64,000 bases of DNA, taken from assembly GCA_016795155.1 (NCBI GenBank), contig JAEUIE010000057.1, forward strand, positions 1 through 64,000. Reading direction: 5' to 3'. Position numbers and translations under genes: made by a program. This DNA comes from Planctomycetia bacterium. GTDB lineage: Bacteria; Planctomycetota; Planctomycetia; Gemmatales; HRBIN36. Of the stretch, positions 57,329-64,000 are shown piece after piece; within the stretch, counting starts at the first letter, position 1; every line of letters begins with the position of its first letter. Under the pieces are notes generated by a model, which was given only the letters and a program-made list of their open reading frames with translations, was not told the origin of the DNA and did not search any database.

Positions 57329-57853
57329 CTAGTACGGGTAGAATTCCGCTCCTCGGTCGATGCGTTGGGGGTGATCGGGCGTCGTGTCATCGCTTTCGGG
57401 GCGGATGACACGCTGTTTGCCGTATCGGTAATTGCGATCAATGCGAATATTGGTGTGGCTTGGCAGGCTGGACACCCTGGGGGCGGCGTCGGGCAGCTCG
57501 GCTTCGCCGTCGCGGATTTCCTTCATGAGGGCTTCCGCCTCGGCACATTCAGCCGCCAGGCCAGCGGGGACCGGGTTGCCTCGTCTCCCCATAAGCCAGC
57601 AGCAGGCCTTCACCACTGCCCATTCGCAGGCGATGGGGGATAAAGCCAGCTCCTCGGCGGTGTACTTGCTGAGCAAATACAGGTTGACGCGGTTGGTGCC
57701 GTGGTAGCGGGCCTGGTTGATTCGTGGTGCGGAGTTGGTGTCCTCGATGCCGTCTGCATTTTCATCCAGTGCACCCTGCACACTGTACGCGGAGAGCTTG
57801 GCTTCCATGTCGGAGCGTGCACAGTACAGGATGGTGGGGACAGCAGCGGCCAT
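57329..57853 (-). CDS. Head-tail connector (DUF1320/Mu gp36-like)
   Basis: A 174-residue protein. The start (PTILYCARSDMEAKLSAYSV) and helical layout with RINQARYHGTNRVNLYLLSK match the DUF1320/gp36 group of Mu-like phages, which join the head to the tail. Its C-terminus is charged. It lies directly downstream of the major capsid gene, as expected. A hairpin separates the two genes (57871-57900). Confidence 0.72.
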   Translation of the reverse strand: MAAAVPTILYCARSDMEAKLSAYSVQGALDENADGIEDTNSAPRINQARYHGTNRVNLYLLSKYTAEELALSPIACEWAVVKACCWLMGRRGNPVPAGLAAECAEAEALMKEIRDGEAELPDAAPRVSSLPSHTNIRIDRNYRYGKQRVIRPESDDTTPDHPQRIDRGAEFYPY

Positions 57854-57870
57854 GAGTTCCTTTCACAACA

Positions 57871-57900
57871 AGAGCCGGAGCCATCACTGGTTCCGGCTCT
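57871..57900 (-). terminator. Hairpin after major capsid gene
   Basis: AGAGCCGGA and TCCGGCTCT (57871-57879, 57892-57900) form a nine-pair stem with a 12-base loop. TGTTGTGAAA follows on the minus strand, not a strong T-run. It probably limits readthrough or protects the capsid mRNA. Confidence 0.55.
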
Positions 57901-57929
57901 CTCGTCATTGCCCATGAGCTGGGCAGCTT

Positions 57930-59114
57930 TTAGTAGACGACTGTGCCCCAGGCTGATGCGTTGGGCACCAGGTTCATCGGGATACAGTTCATGAGGTAGT
58001 AGAGCTTCACGCCGGATGGGTCGCTCTTGTGTTCCCACCAGGTGCTGAAGGCATCCTTGAACATCGGGGGCTGGCCAGGCTGCTCAGCGATCTGCTCGCT
58101 GTAGTAGCCCAGTTTGAACACGTCGTTGGTATCGGTGCAGAAGAATGCGTTGGCGTCCGGAATCTTCTGAACGGCGGTACCAGCCACGGTGATCCATTCG
58201 TCGTTGATGATGAACTCAACGCCAGGCAGAGTTTTCAAGGTGGCCTTGGCGGTAGCTCGGCGGATGCCATCGGCCATCTTTTCTTCGTTGACCTCGTACG
58301 AGTTGTACGGGCTGGTGGCGGTACCAGCAGCGGTTCGCACTTCGGTGTTGTTGATGATGTTCATCCAGCCTTTGCTGTTGACCATCACCTTGCGAAGTGG
58401 TCGCCCACACAGTTTGACGAAGGCCGCACTGATGGCATGTAGATCAGCCAGGATTGGGGCCGCCAGATTGTCCCAACTGGTGGCTACGATGTCGCCGCTA
58501 CCGAGCATGTCCAGCTTGAGCTTGTTACCGGCTGGCATCTGGAAATTGATGCGGATGGGGTTCGTGCCAGCGGTGAAGCTCAGCTTGTAGGCATCCGGAG
58601 CCCCGGTGGGTTCCAGGTACAGGCTGTCACGCATCATGCCCAGAGTCATGATTTCCAGGCTATTGAGCGTTCGTAAGCCCAGGGTGTTTGCCTGGTTGCT
58701 CACGTAAGTGGCTCCGCCTTTGTCGAGAACATTGGCGGCCTGGCCGATGGAACGCCGCTGGTTCATTTCGTCGTACTTGAACAGCATGGCGGGATGGAAG
58801 CGGGCAACGCGGTAAGCCACCTGGCCGACAACTTGCGGTGCCACCAGTTCAGCGGGTGCACCTGGTCCCACCACATTCACGCCGTCCTGGGGACGGTCGA
58901 AGATGTCATAGAGGCCAGCTCGCGCCGGCAGCTCCACGCTGTTAGGTGTGGACAGGTTGGAATCCCGCGTGCCATCTTCGTCGTTGTTCACGACGTATTT
59001 GGGGGTCAGCCCCAGTTCCTCGGTGCAGGTGAGGTACTGGACGCGGTTGCGGCTGATCTTCCCCAGCACCACACTGGGCCGCAGGATGTCGTCGATAGTT
59101 ACAGTCGTTGGCAT
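57930..59114 (-). CDS. Major capsid protein (lambda gpE-like)
   Basis: A 394-residue protein of the major capsid E family (HK97 fold). Support is the position after a decoration gene, the length, and signs such as PTTVTIDDILRPSVVLGKIS at the start, VAYRVARFHPAMLFKYDEMN, EVRTAAGTATSPYNSYEVNE, and VFKLGYYSEQIAEQPGQPPM near the end. It forms the icosahedral shell. It lacks a long N-terminal delta region, which agrees with a separate scaffold in the upstream protease gene. Confidence 0.87.
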   Translation of the reverse strand: MPTTVTIDDILRPSVVLGKISRNRVQYLTCTEELGLTPKYVVNNDEDGTRDSNLSTPNSVELPARAGLYDIFDRPQDGVNVVGPGAPAELVAPQVVGQVAYRVARFHPAMLFKYDEMNQRRSIGQAANVLDKGGATYVSNQANTLGLRTLNSLEIMTLGMMRDSLYLEPTGAPDAYKLSFTAGTNPIRINFQMPAGNKLKLDMLGSGDIVATSWDNLAAPILADLHAISAAFVKLCGRPLRKVMVNSKGWMNIINNTEVRTAAGTATSPYNSYEVNEEKMADGIRRATAKATLKTLPGVEFIINDEWITVAGTAVQKIPDANAFFCTDTNDVFKLGYYSEQIAEQPGQPPMFKDAFSTWWEHKSDPSGVKLYYLMNCIPMNLVPNASAWGTVVY

Positions 59115-59177
59115 GGGTCGATCCTTCGGGGAAAATCAGTCGTTCCAGGTTAAATGAAACCAGCTCAACCCAGTGGA

Positions 59178-59954
59178 TTAGGCTGGGGTTACAGTGTTTG
59201 GACCATGAGCGATGGCAATCCACGCTGTGCCAGCGTTGTTGGCGATCACCTCGACACAGGCTCCGACCTTATTGCCGGCTGTGGAGAAGGTGAGCGTGGT
59301 GGCTGCAATATCGTTGAAGCCGATAATGGTGTCGGCAGCGCCAGTGATGACCATGTTCTGGTTCACCGCGTTGAAGAATTTGAACCGCAATCCCACGGCC
59401 AGGGTGGGGAGGGTGAAGTTGACAGCACCACCTGCACCTTCCGTGGTGAACAGCGTGTTATTGTCTGCCGCCGTCACGGTGTAGTCAGCGGTCTTGGCGA
59501 CCACCTTGGTGAACGGCACGGTGTAGCTGACCAGGTCGTCATCCAGCATGAAGCGGGGGAACATGTGCCGACGCAGGTAAGCCGTCAGGCTGACCAACTG
59601 AGCTGCACGGAGCGGGCCGGAGAAGATGACCGGGACAAATTTGCTTTCTGCTGAACCACTGCCGGGATTCAGCATGTTCACGTCCTGGGCCAGCACTGCA
59701 ACAGGGAACTGGCTGCCATCTGTAGCGCTGGGCAGACATGCTATGTGGAGGTTGCTGGCGGTAATCTTGCCGAGCACCAGACCCTTGCGGAGGGTGGTGG
59801 TAGGCGTGTTGCCCGCGTCCACGCAGGCAGAACTCAGGGTGACGCGGCCAAAGATCCATGGCCAGTTGCCGGTTCCGCCCCAGCCAAGCTCTTTTTCGGC
59901 GGTCTGGAAGATGTCAGTTCCGCCTGTCGGAAGTCCCTGTGCGAAATCGTGCAT
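59178..59954 (-). CDS. Head decoration protein
   Basis: A 258-residue protein. The N-terminal part (about 30-165) resembles the phage head decoration family (lambda gpD-like and HDPD): TTLRKGLVLGKITASN, then QFPVAVLAQDVNML. The C-terminal 90 residues (TADYTVTAADNNTLFTTEGA, then AVGLRFKFFNAVNQNMVITG) form a Gly/Ala/Thr beta domain often seen in phage surface proteins. It would stabilise the head at three-fold sites. It lies between protease and major capsid, the usual place. Confidence 0.8.
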   Translation of the reverse strand: MHDFAQGLPTGGTDIFQTAEKELGWGGTGNWPWIFGRVTLSSACVDAGNTPTTTLRKGLVLGKITASNLHIACLPSATDGSQFPVAVLAQDVNMLNPGSGSAESKFVPVIFSGPLRAAQLVSLTAYLRRHMFPRFMLDDDLVSYTVPFTKVVAKTADYTVTAADNNTLFTTEGAGGAVNFTLPTLAVGLRFKFFNAVNQNMVITGAADTIIGFNDIAATTLTFSTAGNKVGACVEVIANNAGTAWIAIAHGPNTVTPA

Positions 59955-60005
59955 GGCTAATCATCCTTCAATGGTCTGGGGTGGCTGAATCCTGCAGGAT
60001 GGGGC

Positions 60006-61247
60006 TTAGTCGATGCCCCATTCCTTTCTTTGTTTTTCCACAGCTTCGTCGCGGGCTTTCTTGGCCTCGGCGGCGGCGGTTGTCGGATTGGGCACGTCCG
60101 TCAGTTCGGTATCCGTGGCCAGTTCGTGTGGCTTGGGCAGGTTGCGTTCCGCGAACGTGAGCAACCGGTGCAGGTGAGTGTCAATCACCTTGCCATCGTC
60201 GGGGTTGACGGAAAGTTCCAGCTTGGGCACCTGGCCCAAAAAGTCCTTGTAATCGTCATCACTCAGGCCCCGTTTCTTCAGGGCTTCGATGCGGGCCTTG
60301 AGGCCTTCGCGGGTGCTGGCGTCCAGGTTGCGGGCAGCCTGGCCGGCCCAGCCTTTTTCCTTGATGGCCGTGCTGAGCATCATGCCGGATGCGGTGCCGT
60401 TGGCGGGGTTGGGTGCGTCCACAAGCTCATCCTCCTGGGCGGGCCCGGCAATCACGCACGCAGCTGCATGCAGGAGTTCCAGGGCTTCTTCTGCTGAGCC
60501 GGGCACCTTATCGGGCAACCCAATTTTCAGCTTCTCGCCAATTTCCTTGAATAGCTCCGACACGGGCTTACTGGTGGACGGCTTTTCTTTTTCCTTCTCC
60601 GTGGCCTCCGGTGTGTCGGTGGCTTCCGGTTCGGTTTGTTTTTTTTCGTCGTCCATATCAGTGCCCAAGTGTTTTGGCTTGCGGGGTTCAGTAGAACCAT
60701 TCGCGTCGATAGCACCAAACCAGGTGGATGTACTGAGCAGCACGGGCTGAGCTGCAGGCTGAAAACCTTCCTGCCCCATGGCGACGGGCAGGGGGCATAA
60801 GGCGACGTGGATCAGAGCATCCTTGTGCAGTTCGCCCTGGCCGTCAGTCCAGTCAAAAAACCCTGCGGACACTTCACTGATCGCGGCTTCTTTTTTCTGG
60901 CCATCCACTTCCACGTCGTGAATCAGGTTGCCGTTTTCCACACGCTTAACAGCCGGAATCTCGGCTTCCATGTACACCTTGTCCTCGACACGTACGAGAT
61001 CAAGGAGATCTCCGGCCTTGTATTTACTCTGGTGAAAACGCTGCTCATCCTGGCGGGCATGGGGATCGAGAGGCAGTGCCTGCGAGTTATGGCCCCAGGC
61101 CACGGGCACCTTGACGCCTTTTTCCTTGAGCTGGCGAAACTGTGCAATGCGCTGGTCGATGAATTCCGGCGTGGCATTCAGCACGCCGTTTTTGGTGTGG
61201 TGCTTGCCGATTCGCAGTAATTCTTTGCGGACTCGCATGGGCGACAC
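60006..61247 (-). CDS. Prohead protease/scaffold (Mu gpI-like)
   Basis: A 413-residue protein. The N-terminal part (about 1-160) looks like a Mu gpI-type protease: VKVPVAWGHNSQALPLDPHA, KVYMEAEIP, EAAISEVSAGFFDWTDGQGE and ALIHVALCPLPVAMGQEGFQ, with His and Ser available for catalysis. Residues about 185-400 are very charged (Glu, Lys, Pro, Thr) and helical, suiting a scaffold. Together they would assemble and then cleave the procapsid. The order protease, decoration, capsid is typical. Confidence 0.78.
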   Translation of the reverse strand: MSPMRVRKELLRIGKHHTKNGVLNATPEFIDQRIAQFRQLKEKGVKVPVAWGHNSQALPLDPHARQDEQRFHQSKYKAGDLLDLVRVEDKVYMEAEIPAVKRVENGNLIHDVEVDGQKKEAAISEVSAGFFDWTDGQGELHKDALIHVALCPLPVAMGQEGFQPAAQPVLLSTSTWFGAIDANGSTEPRKPKHLGTDMDDEKKQTEPEATDTPEATEKEKEKPSTSKPVSELFKEIGEKLKIGLPDKVPGSAEEALELLHAAACVIAGPAQEDELVDAPNPANGTASGMMLSTAIKEKGWAGQAARNLDASTREGLKARIEALKKRGLSDDDYKDFLGQVPKLELSVNPDDGKVIDTHLHRLLTFAERNLPKPHELATDTELTDVPNPTTAAAEAKKARDEAVEKQRKEWGID

Positions 61248-61321
61248 TCGCTGGCTTTGGTTTCATCCGTGGCAATCACGATAATTGAGCCGCTGGTATC
61301 ACTCCAAAACGAGGCGGGGAA

Positions 61322-62644
61322 ATGGCACTGAATTACACCAATCTGTTCACCGACATCGGGGCCATCATCGCTGAAATTAACAGCTATCAGACCATGGCCG
61401 GAACCACACTCCCTGGTGATCGTGACACTCTCGAGGCAGACTTGGCGGGGTTTCTGGTGTGCACCAGCCGCTTGAAGCCGCTCTACGATGCCATGCAGAA
61501 ACACTTCATCAGCCTGAGACAAGGGCTGGCCCAGATCGCCACGCTGCGGCTGCAGGACAAGGAAACGGTGCTCGACGAGCTGAGCTTGATCAGTAACGAC
61601 ACGACGGGCCTGCTGCGTGCCCTGTATCGCCAGATGGGCTTGGATTCTGAATCCGTGGATAGATCCACTGTCACTCTTGGCAGTGCCACCTATGCCGGCG
61701 CCAACAATGGCAACGGCAAAGTGTTTACTTCCAAGGTGCTCGATGGCTACAGCTCACCGGGCAATGGAATGCCGGCTTGCCAGCATTACAACGGCGCCGA
61801 CAGCGAACTGTGCGTGCCCTCGGAAACCATCACCATGGTCTGCACGGCTGACAGCGAAATGGATGGTCGGCAGGAAGGTTCGGAATCATGGACGATCCAG
61901 GGCGGGCCATCTTTCCCCAAACTCGGCTGGCAGGATGAAGGCAGCGGAAGTGGCACGTTCTCAACGTTCAACAACCAGGGCAGCCTGGTGAATAATAAAG
62001 ATTTTGAAACCTGGAGCACCAATACGCCGACAGGTTGGACCTTGACCACGGGAGCGGCTGGGGTGACGAAAGAGTCCACCACTATTTTCCGTGGCACCTA
62101 TGCCCTGAAGTTCGCCGGCAATGCGTCGCTATTACTCGATTTGAACCAGGCTGTCAGCCCGTCGCGTCTGAAGGCCCGGCAACGTTACATGCTCTCTCTG
62201 GCGGTGAAAGCCAGTGGTGTGCCGGCGGCGGGCAACCTGGTGGTGAAATTTACTGGCACCGGCTACACGGCTGCCAGTTCGGAAAAGATAGATATAGCTG
62301 CAGGATCGATGCCCACCAGTTGGACGCTATACAACTGCTTTATCAACCTGCCGTCGGTGCTTCCGTCCGACTGGAAGCTGTCGATTACTGTCACCGGGCC
62401 CCTGAGCAACGGAACCAACCTGTTCCTGGACAGCATCTGTTTCGCTCCCGTCCGCTGGCACGGCGGGTTCAACTTTGGGCTGGTGTCTGGTAGCAGCCCC
62501 TGGCTCCGGGGTGACCGGATCACCTTCACCGTTGCTAATGACGCCGCTGGCACCTTCCAGGAGTTTTTCCGCCGGTGGTTCGGGTTTCAGCTCGTCAGTG
62601 CTGGGGGTGGCGGGGAGACGATCGACGATGCCCTGGCCGCTTAA
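61322..62644 (+). CDS. Plus-strand virion-type protein with galactose-binding-like domain
   Basis: A 440-residue protein coded opposite the terminase and protease genes. Residues 1-105 are helical (ALNYTNLFTDIGAIIAEINS, KETVLDELSLI). Residues about 220-380 look like a galactose-binding-like carbohydrate module (NLVNNKDFETW-type start, GTYALKFAGNASLLLDLN, then a jelly-roll pattern). The end (FFRRWFGFQLVSAGGGGETI) is typical of virion proteins. GGCGGGG precedes the ATG. Its last 318 bases lie antisense to the gene after terminase. Confidence 0.72.
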   Translation: MALNYTNLFTDIGAIIAEINSYQTMAGTTLPGDRDTLEADLAGFLVCTSRLKPLYDAMQKHFISLRQGLAQIATLRLQDKETVLDELSLISNDTTGLLRALYRQMGLDSESVDRSTVTLGSATYAGANNGNGKVFTSKVLDGYSSPGNGMPACQHYNGADSELCVPSETITMVCTADSEMDGRQEGSESWTIQGGPSFPKLGWQDEGSGSGTFSTFNNQGSLVNNKDFETWSTNTPTGWTLTTGAAGVTKESTTIFRGTYALKFAGNASLLLDLNQAVSPSRLKARQRYMLSLAVKASGVPAAGNLVVKFTGTGYTAASSEKIDIAAGSMPTSWTLYNCFINLPSVLPSDWKLSITVTGPLSNGTNLFLDSICFAPVRWHGGFNFGLVSGSSPWLRGDRITFTVANDAAGTFQEFFRRWFGFQLVSAGGGGETIDDALAA

Positions 62645-62845
62645 CTCTGGTGGCCAGGCCACGGTGAAGTCCTTCCCGTTTGCTGGGTCAATTCCCACAT
62701 AGAGCTTTCTGGGTGTCTGGAGTTCTTTCCACAACTCCACCTCTTCCGGACTGGCGAACCGCTCGATGCCCTTCTGCTTCCCGCTGGTGTAGATCACCCA
62801 CCACTGGTGGTATTTGCCTCGCGCTTCCAGCTTGAATTCCAGCAT
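62327..62845 (-). CDS. Hypothetical protein downstream of terminase
   Basis: A 172-residue frame starting three bases after the terminase stop. The first 67 residues look folded (YHQWWVIYTSGKQKGIERFA, then KLYVGIDPANGKDFTVAWPP). The remaining 105 residues lie antisense to a plus-strand gene and are Pro/Glu/Gly-rich, suggesting a disordered tail imposed by the other strand. No family is recognised; it may be a terminase-linked accessory protein. Confidence 0.58.
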   Translation of the reverse strand: MLEFKLEARGKYHQWWVIYTSGKQKGIERFASPEEVELWKELQTPRKLYVGIDPANGKDFTVAWPPELSGQGIVDRLPATPSTDELKPEPPAEKLLEGASGVISNGEGDPVTPEPGAATRHQPKVEPAVPADGSETDAVQEQVGSVAQGPGDSNRQLPVGRKHRRQVDKAVV

Positions 62846-62848
62846 GAT

Positions 62849-64000
62849 TTACCCCGTGGTGGCCATGATTGAGCCGAATTGCTCGCTTAAATCCAGAACA
62901 TTGTAAGCCAGGGTGTCCACCTGGTCTGTGTAGACATCCAGTGTATCGTCGCCGGTGAACATTTCCAATTCCGAGAACCAGCCCTCCAGCCAGGGTGGGC
63001 CGGGATCTCGCGGGACAAAGATCTCTGCCTGGCTTGCTTTGGTGATCGATGGGGTGGCACGTGTCAGCTTGGATTTCCCCTTCGGCTCGACTTCCTTGAT
63101 CACGCACATGTTGGGATACTTCGTGCGGTCGCGGGCTTCGTTCACCAGGGCCATCTGGAAGCCGTTCGACTCGAAACCGGCGTACATCGGATTCCATCGC
63201 TGGGACAACTGGTAAAGCCGGGGGATAATCCCTTCGACGGGCAGCTTTTCCAGCACCACGTCCAGGATAAACAGGCGGCTTTTGGAGTCCTGGGCTGTGA
63301 CCAGGAAACAGGTGTTTTTCGACTGTTTCTTGGCACGGTTCGCGGGGTCCACCCAGATCGTGATCGTCAACCCAGCCTTGTAAACCAGGTTGTCAGCTCC
63401 GAAGTATCCTTCGCCGGCGATCAGCGCGTCCCCAATGTCGTTGTACCGTGGGAACCAGTCGCGGTTGTAGCGGCCCTGGCCGTGTACCGTCATATCCCCT
63501 TCTTCGAGCTGCATACGGGTGACCGGGTCCAGCTCAGCCAGGGAGAGCTTGTAATCTGCGATGTCACCGTGGGGGTTGTCCTGCATGCGCGCGGGGATGA
63601 ACGCCCGGCCCTGGTTCCACCACACCTGCGAGAAATAGCGGTTGCGGTCTTTACGCTGGCACTCCAGGGCCTCGGCACTGCAGTATCGATACTTCACCCA
63701 GGCACCGAGCTGGTCCACTGGTGGATTGAACGCAATGCGAATGCGGCTGGGGATGTGCTGGTCAGCTTTCAGGCGGCGTAAGCGGCTGATGAGGTAGATC
63801 GCGGGCTGGCTGGGTGTCAGGTGGCCTTCATCCGTGCCAATGAAGTGGTACTCGGCTGAGTTGTGGGCCAGGGCGTCCGCCATATTGCTGCCCTGGGCAA
63901 ACTTGATCTTGGCACCAGAATAGAACTCGAACTGGTGCTGCTGGGCGTTCCATTTCACCCCGGGCTTGCCTTGCCACCACTTCAAAGCTCGATCGAGAAT
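62849..64000 (-). CDS. Terminase large subunit (partial, 5' end missing)
   Basis: The last 384 codons of the ATP-driven DNA packaging motor; the frame stays open to the window edge, so Walker A is missing. Near the visible start lies Walker B, YHFIGTDEGHLTPSQPA, followed by a coupling motif RIRIAFNPP. The RNase H-like nuclease is shown by ITIWVDPANRAKKQSKN, then YAGFESNGFQMAL and LDVYTDQVDTLAYNVLDL, giving the acidic metal ligands. A small terminase gene would lie to the right of the window. Confidence 0.92.
   Translation of the reverse strand: MLDRALKWWQGKPGVKWNAQQHQFEFYSGAKIKFAQGSNMADALAHNSAEYHFIGTDEGHLTPSQPAIYLISRLRRLKADQHIPSRIRIAFNPPVDQLGAWVKYRYCSAEALECQRKDRNRYFSQVWWNQGRAFIPARMQDNPHGDIADYKLSLAELDPVTRMQLEEGDMTVHGQGRYNRDWFPRYNDIGDALIAGEGYFGADNLVYKAGLTITIWVDPANRAKKQSKNTCFLVTAQDSKSRLFILDVVLEKLPVEGIIPRLYQLSQRWNPMYAGFESNGFQMALVNEARDRTKYPNMCVIKEVEPKGKSKLTRATPSITKASQAEIFVPRDPGPPWLEGWFSELEMFTGDDTLDVYTDQVDTLAYNVLDLSEQFGSIMATTG

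Larger units (their letters stand above)
14693..64000. mobile_element. Prophage integrated at tRNA-Val (right end outside window)
   Basis: From just past tRNA-Val to the edge, genes are phage-like in content and order. Integrase and repressor control come first, then rightward early recombination/replication genes, then leftward late genes with terminase, protease, decoration protein, major capsid, tail tube, portal and Mu F-like protein. The left boundary is the tRNA 3' end. No second copy of the tRNA 3' sequence is seen in the window, so attR must lie to the right of 64,000. Gene content suggests a tailed phage with Mu-like and lambda-like head genes; no contractile sheath was recognised. 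Confidence 0.9.

Noticed and set aside
14693-64000. Dedicated anti-phage defence system (restriction, CBASS, retron or toxin-antitoxin)
   Set aside because: No reverse transcriptase, methylase-restriction pair, cyclase-effector or toxin-antitoxin motif was found. The sole methyltransferase pairs with a glycosyltransferase.

Overview
The window is about 14.7 kb of bacterial chromosome followed by at least 49 kb of integrated temperate phage that runs off the right edge. The host is most likely a planctomycete (Planctomycetota). This is inferred from an ECF sigma factor with a long membrane-spanning C-terminal tail, a secreted propeller plus CBM9-like protein, DUF1580-like and other phage proteins typical of that phylum, and REP-like intergenic hairpins. 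No rRNA or other species-level marker is present.

Chromosome, 1-14,692. A SIMPL/DUF541 exported protein and a small convergent hypothetical gene come first. A tightly packed operon follows: mtnB, mtnD, mtnC (methionine salvage), phosphoenolpyruvate carboxylase and a small membrane protein. Then come a DinB-fold protein, a TIM-barrel sugar isomerase/epimerase, a 1013-residue secreted propeller/CBM9-like protein, a SAM methyltransferase, the ECF sigma factor (minus strand), a TatA-type translocase subunit and tRNA-Val(CAC).

Phage left end and control region, 14,693-18,900. A tyrosine integrase sits just after the tRNA, preceded by three copies of a 10-bp half-site and followed by a strong terminator. 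An XRE repressor is transcribed leftward. Between it and the rightward early genes lie three near-identical palindromic operators overlapping back-to-back promoters. The second early gene encodes a CsrA-like protein whose leader carries four GGA motifs, two of them close to the CsrA consensus.

Early region, 18,853-30,643, plus strand. A recombination cassette (RecB/Cas4-like PD-(D/E)XK nuclease, RecT/Bet-type annealing protein, SbcC/RecF-like ATPase) is followed by a replication-initiator-like gene with four 23-bp-period iterons inside it. Then come a ParB-like protein, small zinc-binding proteins, an HNH endonuclease, a RusA resolvase and a phage sigma factor placed last, where it could switch on late genes.

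Late region, about 64,000-30,576, mostly minus strand. In transcription order: terminase large subunit (cut by the edge), protease/scaffold, decoration protein, major capsid, head-completion proteins, a large block of fibre and appendage proteins, tail tube, tape-measure-like protein, a minor tail protein, a -1 frameshifted gene pair resembling tail-assembly chaperones, portal, Mu F-like head morphogenesis protein, a glycosyltransferase and methyltransferase, and a terminal block of membrane, secreted and nuclease proteins that probably includes lysis functions. Plus-strand genes interrupt this operon at three places (42.4-43.4, 47.6-48.2 and 61.3-62.6 kb).

The most notable signals are the A AAA AAA slippery site joining two reading frames exactly up to the portal start, the CsrA-like gene with its GGA-rich leader, the iterons inside the replication gene, and the triple operator.
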